Part shown: piece after piece, positions 1 through 8,966 of the stretch
How positions within the stretch are numbered: position 1 is the first letter of the stretch
Layout: every line of letters starts with the position of its first letter
Assembly: GCA_046704385.1 (NCBI GenBank)
Contig: JBJKSB010000021.1
Location: 124,001 to 188,000 of the forward strand
Origin: GH45 sp046704385
GTDB taxonomy: Bacteria; Bacteroidota; Bacteroidia; Bacteroidales; SZUA-534
Direction of reading: 5' to 3'
Length of the DNA stretch: 64,000 nucleotides
Translations under genes and position numbers: made by a program
Notes under the pieces: model-generated
What the model was told of the DNA's origin: nothing
Databases searched by the model: none
The model's input: only the letters and a program-made list of their open reading frames with translations

Positions 1-1
1 T

Positions 2-703
2 TTAAAATCGCTTGAACTTGCCTGGGCCGGCGACCCTGTTTCAGCATACGGAGGTATTGTAGCCTTTACCGAAAAAGTAGAATCAGAGATTGCCGTTTGG
101 TTATCAAAAAAGTTTATCGAAATTATAATTGCACCTGAATTTTCAGAGGAAGCAAAACAAATTCTTGAAAAGAAGAAAAATTTAAGAGTGTTGGAAGTTC
201 CTGTGAAACCGGCCATAACTGGTGAAAAACTTTACCGGTCAGTGAATGGTGCCATGTTAGTACAGGATGAAGATGAAGGTATGGATTTAGAATATAAACC
301 CGTGACCAAACAAAAATTTTCCGAAAAGCAACTCGATTTGGCTAAATTTGGAACACAAGCCTGTAAGCATTTAAAAAGTAATGCCATTGCACTGGTTTCA
401 CAAAATGCAGACGGCGATTACTGGTTGACCGGGGCCGGGATGGGGCAACCAAACCGTATTGACAGCCTTAGATGGCTCACCATTCCGAGGTTTGAGCAAA
501 AAGATAATCTGAATATTAAAGAGGCCGTATTGATTTCAGATGCCTATTTCCCATTTAGCGATAGTGTGGAGGTTGCAAATGAGTACGGCATTAAATACAT
601 TGTGGAGCCCGGAGGAAGTATCAGAGATGAAGATGTAATAACAGCTTGTGATAAATTTGGGATAGCCATGGTATTTACCGGGAGAAGACATTTTAAACAC
701 TAA
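2..703 (+). CDS. purH: Bifunctional purine biosynthesis protein PurH, C-terminal part
   Basis: This reading frame is open from the window edge, so the start is missing. It encodes the C-terminal AICAR formyltransferase part of PurH, which makes FAICAR and then IMP in the last two steps of purine synthesis. The diagnostic motif AWAGDPVSAYGG lies at the very start of the visible part, and the end shows the family pattern PGGSIRDEDVITACDKFGIAMVFTGRRHF. The IMP cyclohydrolase domain lies outside the window. The gene ends 21 bases before mreB, the usual purH-mreB order of Bacteroidota, so co-transcription is likely. Confidence 0.96.
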   Translation, partial: LKSLELAWAGDPVSAYGGIVAFTEKVESEIAVWLSKKFIEIIIAPEFSEEAKQILEKKKNLRVLEVPVKPAITGEKLYRSVNGAMLVQDEDEGMDLEYKPVTKQKFSEKQLDLAKFGTQACKHLKSNAIALVSQNADGDYWLTGAGMGQPNRIDSLRWLTIPRFEQKDNLNIKEAVLISDAYFPFSDSVEVANEYGIKYIVEPGGSIRDEDVITACDKFGIAMVFTGRRHFKH

Positions 704-724
704 ATTTTGAAATAACTATATAAA

Positions 725-1750
725 ATGGGATTATTTTCTTTTTTAACTCAGGAAATTGCAGTTGACTTGGGTACAGCCAATACAATAATTATCCATAATG
801 ATAAAATTGTTGTTGACGAACCGTCTATTGTTGCTATTGATACCTCATCCGGGAAACTAATTGCGATAGGCGAGAAGGCCCGACAGATGCATGGAAAAAC
901 CCATGAGAATATAAAAACAGTTCGTCCTTTGCGTGATGGTGTTATTGCAGACTTTGATGCTGCAGAGCGTATGATACGAGGGATGATAAAAATGATAAAC
1001 AGTAACAAGACTCAACTTTTTAGCCCGGCCCTAAAGATTGTTATTTGCATTCCATCAGGGTCAACTGAAGTTGAGATACGTGCTGTACGTGACTCTTCAG
1101 AGCATGCCGGTGGACGTGAGGTTTTAATGATTTATGAACCCATGGCAGCAGCAATAGGAATGGGAGTTGATGTTGAAGCACCTGAAGGAAGCATGGTGGT
1201 TGATATCGGTGGAGGTACTACTGAAATTGCAGTGATATCGCTGGGCGGTATTGTTTCAAATCAATCCATCAGAATTGCAGGCGATGATTTTACTGCGGAT
1301 ATTCGCGAATATATGCGCCATCAGCATAATATTAAAATTGGTGAACGTACGGCAGAGGATATTAAAATAAATGTAGGATCGGCATTGCCTGATCTTGATG
1401 AACCTCCGGTTGATTATGTTGTGCGTGGGCCGCACCAAATGACAGCCCTGCCTATGGAAATACCGGTTTCATACCAGGAAATTGCTCATTGTCTCGACCG
1501 TTCAATTAGTAAAGTTGAGGCTGCTATTTTAGCAACTCTTGAACATACTCCGCCAGAATTATATGCAGATATCTATCAAAAAGGTATTTTTCTTGCCGGT
1601 GGAGGTGCTTTATTGCGTGGTCTCGACAGGAGATTATCTGAAAAAACCAAAATTCCTTTCCATGTAGCCGATGATCCATTGCATGCGGTAGCAAGAGGAA
1701 CTGGCATTGCATTAAAAAATTCTGATAAATTTTCGTTCCTGATTAAATAA
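725..1750 (+). CDS. mreB: Rod shape-determining protein MreB
   Basis: A 341-residue actin-like ATPase that forms membrane-bound filaments and directs lateral wall synthesis. The phosphate-1 loop DLGTANT lies at residues 14-20, the second phosphate loop DIGGGTTE near 160-167, and the adenosine motif LAGGGALLRGL near 288. Length matches the family. It is the first gene of the mreBCD-mrdA-rodA elongasome set and sits 21 bases behind purH. No strong promoter is visible in that short gap, so transcription may come from further upstream. Confidence 0.97.
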   Translation: MGLFSFLTQEIAVDLGTANTIIIHNDKIVVDEPSIVAIDTSSGKLIAIGEKARQMHGKTHENIKTVRPLRDGVIADFDAAERMIRGMIKMINSNKTQLFSPALKIVICIPSGSTEVEIRAVRDSSEHAGGREVLMIYEPMAAAIGMGVDVEAPEGSMVVDIGGGTTEIAVISLGGIVSNQSIRIAGDDFTADIREYMRHQHNIKIGERTAEDIKINVGSALPDLDEPPVDYVVRGPHQMTALPMEIPVSYQEIAHCLDRSISKVEAAILATLEHTPPELYADIYQKGIFLAGGGALLRGLDRRLSEKTKIPFHVADDPLHAVARGTGIALKNSDKFSFLIK

Positions 1751-1778
1751 CTCGAATGAACTTTCTATGGATAATTAA

Positions 1779-2609
1779 ATGAGGAGCTTATTAAACTTTC
1801 TTGTTAGATATCACTACTTTATTTTATTTATTTTAATAGAATGTTTTTCGATTGTTTTACTTATTCAGTATAACGATTATCAAAAGGCCAGTTTTTTAAA
1901 TTCATCCTCCTCAATTTCAGGGAGGGTGTATTTGACATTTCATTCGGTATATGAATATGTTAATTTAAAATCGGCCAATAAGGAACTTAACGAAACTATT
2001 AGTTCCTACCGGAATCAATCCAAAGATGCTTATAAAGATAACCAGATCAGGCTTATGGATGTACTTGATTCAGTATATCTTCAAAAATACCAGTTTATTC
2101 CATGCCAGGTTATAAACAATTCCACTAATAAGCAAAATAATTATTTGACACTGAATGTAGGTAAACATCAGGGTGTTGGAATGGAGATGGCCGTTGTTTC
2201 CCCAAAAGGTATCGTTGGGGTTGTAAAGGATGTGTCTGAAAATTTTGCTTCGGTAATAAGTGTGCTGAATCAGAATCTGAAAATTAGCGCCATGATTAAA
2301 AATTCGGGTTATTTTGGCACATTATACTGGGATGGAATTAATTACCGGTATGCTATCATGAGTGATCTGCCAAATCATATTGTTGTACGAAAAGGTGATG
2401 AGATAATTACAAGTGGTTATTCTGCTATGTTTCCTAAAGGGGAAACTATTGGTGTGGTTGAGGAAATTAACGATAGTAAAAGCAGCGATTTTATGTCTCT
2501 TAAAATTAAACTGGCTGTCGATTTTAAGAATGTGACGAATGTAATGGTTATTAAAAACCTGTTGCACGACGAACAGCAAAATTTGGAAAACAATTCGGGT
2601 CATGATTAA
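1779..2609 (+). CDS. mreC: Rod shape-determining protein MreC
   Basis: A 276-residue bitopic protein with one N-terminal membrane segment (about residues 10-30), a short coiled coil (about 60-85), and a periplasmic beta domain. The family pattern is visible around the phrases LTLNVGKHQGVG and GDEIITSGYSAMFPKGETIGVV. MreC links the MreB filament to PBP2 in the elongasome. The last eight bases overlap the start of mreD, which points to translational coupling. Confidence 0.93.
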   Translation: MRSLLNFLVRYHYFILFILIECFSIVLLIQYNDYQKASFLNSSSSISGRVYLTFHSVYEYVNLKSANKELNETISSYRNQSKDAYKDNQIRLMDVLDSVYLQKYQFIPCQVINNSTNKQNNYLTLNVGKHQGVGMEMAVVSPKGIVGVVKDVSENFASVISVLNQNLKISAMIKNSGYFGTLYWDGINYRYAIMSDLPNHIVVRKGDEIITSGYSAMFPKGETIGVVEEINDSKSSDFMSLKIKLAVDFKNVTNVMVIKNLLHDEQQNLENNSGHD

Positions 2610-3108
2610 ATTACTGCCTCGAAATATATTCCGTTTTATTTTTCTCATCCTGCTTCAGGTTTGGGTTCTGAATAATATTCAATTTAGCGGATTTATTAAT
2701 CCGTATATGTATGTGTTGTTTATTCTGTTATTGCCGTTTGAAACCCCCGGGTGGCTGGTATTGGTTTTGTCATTTTTCCTGGGTCTGAGTATTGATATGT
2801 TTACCGATACTATTGGTATGCATACCTCAGCATCAGTGTTTATGGGTTTTTTACGATCATTTGTATTGCAAGGTATCGCTCCGCGCGATGGATATGAAAC
2901 CGGCACTTTTCCCCGGATATATTACTATGGGTTTACCTGGTTTTTAAAATATTCTGTTTTATTGGTCTTTTTACATCATCTGTTTTTGTTTTCAGTTGAA
3001 GCTTTTACGTTTACAAACTATCATTTAGTTCTGCTACGGACTATTTTAAGTACTATATTTACGAGTATTTTAATATTGCTTAGCCAATATTTGATTTTCC
3101 GCAAATAG
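2602..3108 (+). CDS. mreD: Rod shape-determining protein MreD
   Basis: A 168-residue, very hydrophobic protein with about five predicted membrane segments and little else. MreD is poorly conserved, so the call rests on its topology, its length and its place between mreC and the PBP2 gene. The motif FFLGLSIDMFTDTIGMHTSASVF matches the usual MreD pattern of a DxF..G.G..A stretch. The start lies inside the end of mreC, and the stop is one base before the start of the next gene. Confidence 0.9.
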   Translation: MIKLLPRNIFRFIFLILLQVWVLNNIQFSGFINPYMYVLFILLLPFETPGWLVLVLSFFLGLSIDMFTDTIGMHTSASVFMGFLRSFVLQGIAPRDGYETGTFPRIYYYGFTWFLKYSVLLVFLHHLFLFSVEAFTFTNYHLVLLRTILSTIFTSILILLSQYLIFRK

Positions 3109-3109
3109 T

Positions 3110-4927
3110 ATGAATCCTTTTATTAACAGAAAATATATAATTACAGGAATATTCAGTTTATTGATACTCGTATATGTTTCGCGATTATTTTTTCTTCAAA
3201 TTATTGATCAATCATACAAGTTATCCGCATCAAATAATGTATTACGTTATATAACCCAATATCCTTCAAGAGGATTGATTTATGACAGAAATGGTGAATT
3301 ATTGGTTTATAATGAAGCTGCCTATGATTTAATGGTTATTCCAAACCAGGTTGAGGCATTTGATACAGCCCTTCTATGTCAAATGCTCGATTTAACCAAG
3401 GAGAAAGTGGAACAACGCTTACAAAAAGCTAAATCGTATTCATGGTACAAATCTTCAGTTTTTGAAAAACAGATATCGGCCCGGACTTTTGCGCCCTTGC
3501 AGGAAAAAATGTACCTATTTAAGGGCTTTTTTACGCAAACCCGGACATTACGGCGATACCCGGAGAAAACGGCAGCTCATGTTGTGGGTTATGTGGGTGA
3601 AGTAGACGAAAATACAGCAAAGAAAGATCCTTATTATAATTCAGGCGACTATATTGGAATCAGTGGGGTTGAAAAATCATATGAGGATGTGCTTAGGGGG
3701 AAAAAGGGGGTTGAAATTTTTATGGTAGATGTGCATAACCGGATAAAAGGACAATACCGAAAAGGCAGGTATGATACAGCAGCAGTACATGGCGGAAATA
3801 TAGTCCTAACCCTGGATAATGAACTTCAAAAATATGGTGAAAGGCTTTTTAACCATAAGATTGGAAGTATTGTGGCACTTGATCCCTCAAACGGCGAAAT
3901 TCTGGCCATGGTATCAGCACCTTCGTATAATCCTGAACTATTAGTCGGCCGCGAGCGCACACCAAATTACCTGGCCTTACAAAATGATACACTAAAGCCC
4001 TTATTTGACAGACCTTTAATGGCAAGATACCCGCCCGGATCAACTTTTAAAACAGTAAATGCACTGATTGGACTGCAAGAAGGGATTGTAAAACCAACAA
4101 CAAAATTTCCGTGTTTTCAGGGATATTATGCCGGGAATTTTTATATGGCATGCCATGTTCATAAAAGTCCTCTCGATTTGGTACATTCCATACAAAATTC
4201 ATGTAATGCTTATTATGCTAATCTTTACAGGAATCTTCTTGATGCCCCGAAATATGGTAACATTGAAAATGCGTTTGATGTTTGGCGTAAACATGTAATG
4301 TCTTTTGGCTTTGGCAAGACACTTGGTGTTGATCTGCCCCATGAAGTGAACGGATATGTCCCGACTCTCAGCTTTTATAACCGAATTTATGGCGAAGGAC
4401 GACTGAAATCGTTAAATATTGTTTCCAATGCTATAGGTCAGGGTGAATTATTGATGACACCGCTTCAGATAGCAAATATGGCCGCTATTATTTGCAATAA
4501 AGGTTATTATTATACCCCTCATATAATAAAAGAATTGCCACAACAGTTTAGTGAGAAAAAAATGCCCTACCTGGTGAAAAGGTATACTGACATTGATAGC
4601 GCCTATTATGATTATATACAAGAGGGTATGTATTTGGTTGTTAATGGTTTGGATGGAGGTACAGCTACCATTGCAAGAATGGATACCATTGAAATTTGTG
4701 GTAAAACCGGAACGGCACAAAATCCTCATGGGGATAACCATTCAATTTTTATGGCCTATGCTCCACGCAAGAATCCTAAAATAGCTATTGCGGTGTACGT
4801 TGAAAATGCTGGTTATGGATCTTCATGGGCAGCACCCATAGCTAGTTTGATGATAGAGAAATACTTAACCGATACGATTACCCGACCATGGTATGAAAAG
4901 CGAATTCTTGATAAAAAGTTTTATTAA
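3110..4927 (+). CDS. mrdA: Penicillin-binding protein 2 (peptidoglycan transpeptidase)
   Basis: A 605-residue class B penicillin-binding protein that cross-links peptidoglycan during elongation. It has one N-terminal membrane anchor (about residues 9-28), a dimerisation domain, and a C-terminal transpeptidase domain. All three catalytic motifs are present: SxxK as STFK near residue 310, SxN as SCN near 363, and KTG as KTGTAQ near 531. It follows mreD by one base and its stop overlaps the start of rodA by one base, so PBP2 and its glycosyltransferase partner are coupled. Confidence 0.96.
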   Translation: MNPFINRKYIITGIFSLLILVYVSRLFFLQIIDQSYKLSASNNVLRYITQYPSRGLIYDRNGELLVYNEAAYDLMVIPNQVEAFDTALLCQMLDLTKEKVEQRLQKAKSYSWYKSSVFEKQISARTFAPLQEKMYLFKGFFTQTRTLRRYPEKTAAHVVGYVGEVDENTAKKDPYYNSGDYIGISGVEKSYEDVLRGKKGVEIFMVDVHNRIKGQYRKGRYDTAAVHGGNIVLTLDNELQKYGERLFNHKIGSIVALDPSNGEILAMVSAPSYNPELLVGRERTPNYLALQNDTLKPLFDRPLMARYPPGSTFKTVNALIGLQEGIVKPTTKFPCFQGYYAGNFYMACHVHKSPLDLVHSIQNSCNAYYANLYRNLLDAPKYGNIENAFDVWRKHVMSFGFGKTLGVDLPHEVNGYVPTLSFYNRIYGEGRLKSLNIVSNAIGQGELLMTPLQIANMAAIICNKGYYYTPHIIKELPQQFSEKKMPYLVKRYTDIDSAYYDYIQEGMYLVVNGLDGGTATIARMDTIEICGKTGTAQNPHGDNHSIFMAYAPRKNPKIAIAVYVENAGYGSSWAAPIASLMIEKYLTDTITRPWYEKRILDKKFY

Positions 4928-6354
4928 TGGCTGACCGGAAAGCAAACATATGGCAAAATATTGACTGGATAACCATCGGGCTATATTTTCTGTTGGTTAT
5001 ACTGGGATGGATAAATATTTATTCAGCTGTTTTTACTGAAGAACAAAATCAGACATTTCAATTCGCAAGCCGTTATGGGAGGCAATTATTGTGGATTTTT
5101 GCTGCAGGGGGTATTATGGCAATTGCCCTGATTATTGACAGTAAATTCTATTCATCGTTTGCTTACATTATTTATGGTGTATTGTTATTGGTTTTGATTG
5201 CAGTTTTGCTTTTTGGAAAAACTATAAACGGAGCAACATCGTGGTTTGTTATAGGACCGGTACGCATACAGCCCTCTGAGTTTGCAAAAGTTGCTACATC
5301 GCTTGCACTGGCAAAATATTTAAGCGCGTATAATTTCAGGCCCGAAAAGTTCAAAACCATGTTGGTTTTTGGAGTTATTGCTTTTCTTCCGGCTTTATTA
5401 ATTTTAGCCCAAAATGATACCGGATCAGCATTAGTATTCTTTATATTTTTTCTGGTGTACTTCCGCGAAGGAATGCCATCCTCGCTTTTATTAATAGGAT
5501 TTTTAGCATTAACCCTTTTTGTATTGTCGATGATAATCGACAATTATGTGATCTTAATAATTCTTGAAATTCTTGCTTTTATTTCCTTTTATATAGTAAG
5601 CAGGAATTTGAAAATGACTTTGGGTGGAGCCATATTCCTGATTTTTGCCAGTGCAGTACTATGGATTGGATTTTGGGTTTTTAAGATTCCTTTATCAAAG
5701 AGTTCTGCTATTTTAATCGGACTGGGTGTATCAAGTATATGGTTTTTATCAAGATTTTACAAGTATAAACTTCGGTCGGGTTTGTATATATTAATGATAT
5801 TGTATTCGGCCATAGCATTTACCTATACTGTCGATATTACTTTTGAAAAAATGCTCGATGGTTATCAACAACGTCGTATTAAAGTGCTTTTGGGTATTGA
5901 GTCGGATCCGTACGGTGCAGGGTATAATGTTAACCAAAGTATGATTGCCATTGGTTCAGGAGGTCTTTCAGGGAAAGGATATTTGCAGGGCACACAAACA
6001 AAATTTAAATTTGTTCCTGAGCAAAGCACCGACTTTATTTTTTGCACCGTTGGTGAGGAATGGGGTTTTCTGGGCACGTCAGTTGTGCTTGGGTTGTTCT
6101 TGATATTACTGATAAGGCTGATTTTTCTTGCCGAAAGGCAAAAATCGAAGTTTTCGCGAGTCTTTGGCTATTGTGTAGCCAGTATTATATTTTTCCATAT
6201 AGCAGTGAATGTGGGAATGACAATAGGTTTAGCACCGGTTATCGGGATTCCTTTGCCGTTTTTTAGTTATGGAGGATCTTCACTTTGGGGGTTTACTTTT
6301 CTGCTTTTTATTTTCCTTAAATTAGATGTAAACCGTACCCAGCTTATCACCTGA
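4927..6354 (+). CDS. rodA: RodA, peptidoglycan glycosyltransferase of the SEDS family
   Basis: A 475-residue polytopic protein of the SEDS family, which polymerises lipid II glycan strands together with PBP2. The family motif QPSEFAK is near residue 114, and the C-terminal signature with EQSTDFIF and the GIPLPFFSYGGSS loop is intact. It is about 100 residues longer than typical RodA (about 370): an extra hydrophobic stretch with roughly four membrane segments lies between residues 190 and 310. It is the last gene of the elongasome run, followed by 284 non-coding bases. Confidence 0.95.
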   Translation: MADRKANIWQNIDWITIGLYFLLVILGWINIYSAVFTEEQNQTFQFASRYGRQLLWIFAAGGIMAIALIIDSKFYSSFAYIIYGVLLLVLIAVLLFGKTINGATSWFVIGPVRIQPSEFAKVATSLALAKYLSAYNFRPEKFKTMLVFGVIAFLPALLILAQNDTGSALVFFIFFLVYFREGMPSSLLLIGFLALTLFVLSMIIDNYVILIILEILAFISFYIVSRNLKMTLGGAIFLIFASAVLWIGFWVFKIPLSKSSAILIGLGVSSIWFLSRFYKYKLRSGLYILMILYSAIAFTYTVDITFEKMLDGYQQRRIKVLLGIESDPYGAGYNVNQSMIAIGSGGLSGKGYLQGTQTKFKFVPEQSTDFIFCTVGEEWGFLGTSVVLGLFLILLIRLIFLAERQKSKFSRVFGYCVASIIFFHIAVNVGMTIGLAPVIGIPLPFFSYGGSSLWGFTFLLFIFLKLDVNRTQLIT

Positions 6355-6464
6355 TAATTTTAGTTGGCAAAAAAAATTCATGGGTTATTGTTCTGATGCC
6401 TAGTTTAAAAGAATATTTGCTTAAGGTTGAAGATTTTAATATTAGGTTAATTCGATTCGTTATG

Positions 6465-6496
6465 TTTGCGGCTTTAGCATCATTTTAGTACCTTTG
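6465..6496 (+). promoter_or_regulatory. Bacteroidota-type promoter for the KamA-family gene
   Basis: TTTG at 6465-6468 is separated by 20 bases from TAccTTTG at 6489-6496, a close match to the Bacteroidota -33/-7 consensus. Transcription should start near 6502, giving a leader of about 135 bases. That leader holds a small hairpin with arms TTGGTC and GACCAA at 6545-6562, of unknown role. The rest of the gap 6355-6638 shows nothing else I recognise. Confidence 0.75.
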
Positions 6497-6638
6497 CAAA
6501 ATCGAAATGGGGTAATTTATATACCATATCTATCATTATTCCTTTTGGTCGATTCGGACCAATAAAACTGTAATATTTTTAATTTAAAACACTGGTTTTC
6601 AGCGATGAAGGTTAACTGTTTTGCCATTATTTAAAATT

Positions 6639-8831
6639 ATGCTGGATTTATATTATAAGGAAATTGATCAAAATAAAATTAGTGTTCGGTCGTACAAAAA
6701 GTTGCAGGTACTACTGGCAGAAAATCCAAAATTAAAAAAGATTTTAAGCACTAATGATGATATAGATAAAATTCATGATGAGTTAAAAACATGGGTTTAC
6801 AAGGAGTTGGGTAAAGATTCAGCCGGAATTAAATATTTTGAAAGAAAAATACAGGGCAGGGAAGAATTGCGAAGGCTTACCTGGAAAGAGGTTGCCGGAA
6901 TCAGGATACTGGATTATATTGTGAATAGCGGGAGAAAGATTGAGGATGTAAACTTACAAAATTCGGTTACCATAATCCAGCCTTTTAAAATTCTTTGGAT
7001 GGCCACTAATTTCGGAAATGGCGGTGCCAAATTCGATTTTTTCACCGATATGTTAGCCCTTTTTCGTCAATTCAATGGTATTGAGGTTCATACCTTACCT
7101 GAAAAGAGCCAGATAATTCAATGGATGGACAGGCACCCATCAGGCTTTGAGAAGGATGCTGTAGCTGCTCATAAATTGAATAAACAACGAATAATCGAAG
7201 TTCTGATTAAAAAAATTAAAGAATCGACAAAATCTGATTCCAAATTTACTTTTCCTCCGGGCCTGACTTATGACGAGAAAATTGAAATGGTTAATGAATG
7301 GTGGAATGATTGGAGTTTTCATTTAAAATTTGCAGTACGCGACCCTGAGACTTTAAATGAAATGCTCGATTTTTCATTAACTCCAAAATTAATGGCAAAC
7401 TTAAGTGATGCAAGGGCTGCCGGAATACCATTTTTTGTGAATCTGTATTATTTGTCATTAATAAATGTTCGCGAATTTGATTTTGCGCCGGGTTCTGACA
7501 TGGCTTTACGCGATTATGTTTTTTACAGCCGGGAGTTGATTGAAGAATTTGGAAAAATCGTGGCCTGGGAAAAGGAGGACCTTGTAATGCCTGGGAAACC
7601 CAATGCGGCAGGATGGTTATTACCTTCATACTATAACGTTCACCGAAGGTATCCTGAAGTTGCTATTTTAATCCCGGATACAGTTGGCAGGGCGTGCGGC
7701 GGATTGTGTGTTTCATGTCAACGGATGTACGATTTTCAAAGCGGACATTTGAATTTTGATCTTAACCGACTAAAACCCGATGAGAGTTGGCCTGCCAGGT
7801 TGAGAAAGCTTATGAATTATTATGAAAATGATGCCCAGCTACGTGATATTTTAATTACCGGTGGTGATGCTTTGATGAGTTCCGATTATTCCATCGAACA
7901 AATTCTTAATGCGGTTTATGATATGGCTCTTAGGAAGCGTAAAGCCAATAAAAACCGACCTGAAGGTGAAAGATATGCCGAAATGGTTCGTATTCGGTTG
8001 GGTACCCGATTGCCGGTATATTTACCACAACGAATAACTCCTGAATTGTGTAGGATTCTTGCAGCTTTTAAAGAAAAGGCATCAAAAATCGGTTTTAAAC
8101 AATTTGTAATACAAACTCATTTTATTACTCCTATTGAGGTAACCCCTGAAGCAATACGTGGGATTAAAATGCTGATTGAGGCAGGTTGGATGGTGGCCAA
8201 TCAAATGGTATTTACCACTGCGGCCTCAGTACGTGGGCATGCAGCTAAACTTCGTAAAGTGTTGAATGATGTGGGTGTGTTGTCGTATTATACTTTTTCT
8301 GTTAAAGGATTTAAAGAAAATAAACACAATTTTGCTACCAATGCCAGGGCGGTTCAGGAGTCAGTCGAGGAGAAAATTATAGGGACTATTCCGCCTGAAG
8401 AATTGGACAGGATAAAGGAATTTCCCGAGGACGCTGAAAATATTACTGCTCTGATCGATAATCTGAGGAATAAACTTGAAGTTCCGTTTCTGGCAACCGA
8501 CCGAAATGTAATGAATATTCCGGGTGTGGGTAAAAGTCTTACATTCAGGGTTATTGGCATTACGCGTTTTGGACGCAGGATATTGGAGTTTGAGTATGAT
8601 GCCACTCGGAATCACAGTCCCATTATTGAAAAGAATGAGAAATTTACTGTAGTGGAATCTAAAACCATGCTGCAATATCTGGGGCAGTTGGAATGGATTG
8701 GTGAAGACCCTGAGGAATACCAGCAGGTATTTGGTTATTCTATTGGTGAAACCGAACCGCGGATGTCAATTTATGAGTATCCTGAGTACGATTTTAAAAC
8801 CATAGCAAGTTATACCAATTTGGAAGTGTAG
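6639..8831 (+). CDS. KamA-family radical SAM protein (lysine 2,3-aminomutase-like)
   Basis: A 730-residue protein whose central part resembles lysine 2,3-aminomutase. The radical SAM cluster motif is CGGLCVSC (CxxxCxxC) near residue 351, followed by ITGGDAL near 405, as in KamA. Canonical KamA is about 420 residues; here about 300 residues precede the cysteine motif and the C-terminus is also longer. This long form belongs to the KamA superfamily, but its substrate cannot be read from the sequence. I chose ATG 6639 over the in-frame TTG 18 bases upstream. It has its own promoter and stands alone. Confidence 0.85.
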   Translation: MLDLYYKEIDQNKISVRSYKKLQVLLAENPKLKKILSTNDDIDKIHDELKTWVYKELGKDSAGIKYFERKIQGREELRRLTWKEVAGIRILDYIVNSGRKIEDVNLQNSVTIIQPFKILWMATNFGNGGAKFDFFTDMLALFRQFNGIEVHTLPEKSQIIQWMDRHPSGFEKDAVAAHKLNKQRIIEVLIKKIKESTKSDSKFTFPPGLTYDEKIEMVNEWWNDWSFHLKFAVRDPETLNEMLDFSLTPKLMANLSDARAAGIPFFVNLYYLSLINVREFDFAPGSDMALRDYVFYSRELIEEFGKIVAWEKEDLVMPGKPNAAGWLLPSYYNVHRRYPEVAILIPDTVGRACGGLCVSCQRMYDFQSGHLNFDLNRLKPDESWPARLRKLMNYYENDAQLRDILITGGDALMSSDYSIEQILNAVYDMALRKRKANKNRPEGERYAEMVRIRLGTRLPVYLPQRITPELCRILAAFKEKASKIGFKQFVIQTHFITPIEVTPEAIRGIKMLIEAGWMVANQMVFTTAASVRGHAAKLRKVLNDVGVLSYYTFSVKGFKENKHNFATNARAVQESVEEKIIGTIPPEELDRIKEFPEDAENITALIDNLRNKLEVPFLATDRNVMNIPGVGKSLTFRVIGITRFGRRILEFEYDATRNHSPIIEKNEKFTVVESKTMLQYLGQLEWIGEDPEEYQQVFGYSIGETEPRMSIYEYPEYDFKTIASYTNLEV

Positions 8832-8914
8832 TGAACTTTGCAAGTGATTTATACCCTGTTCCCATACAAAAGGTGCTGATTTTAATCGAATTAAATACAG
8901 AACTTAAATTTTCT

Positions 8915-8945
8915 TTAGCTCCCTCAGTTTTCTTTTTTACTTTTG
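8915..8945 (+). promoter_or_regulatory. Bacteroidota-type promoter for the ABC-F gene
   Basis: The -7 element TActTTTG lies at 8938-8945, with a weaker TTTA at about 8914-8917 in the -33 position. Because an alternative TTG start at 8943 falls inside this element, the promoter supports translation from ATG 8967, about 15 bases after the expected transcription start. Confidence 0.6.
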
Positions 8946-8966
8946 AGGCCGGAAAATTTTATAAAT

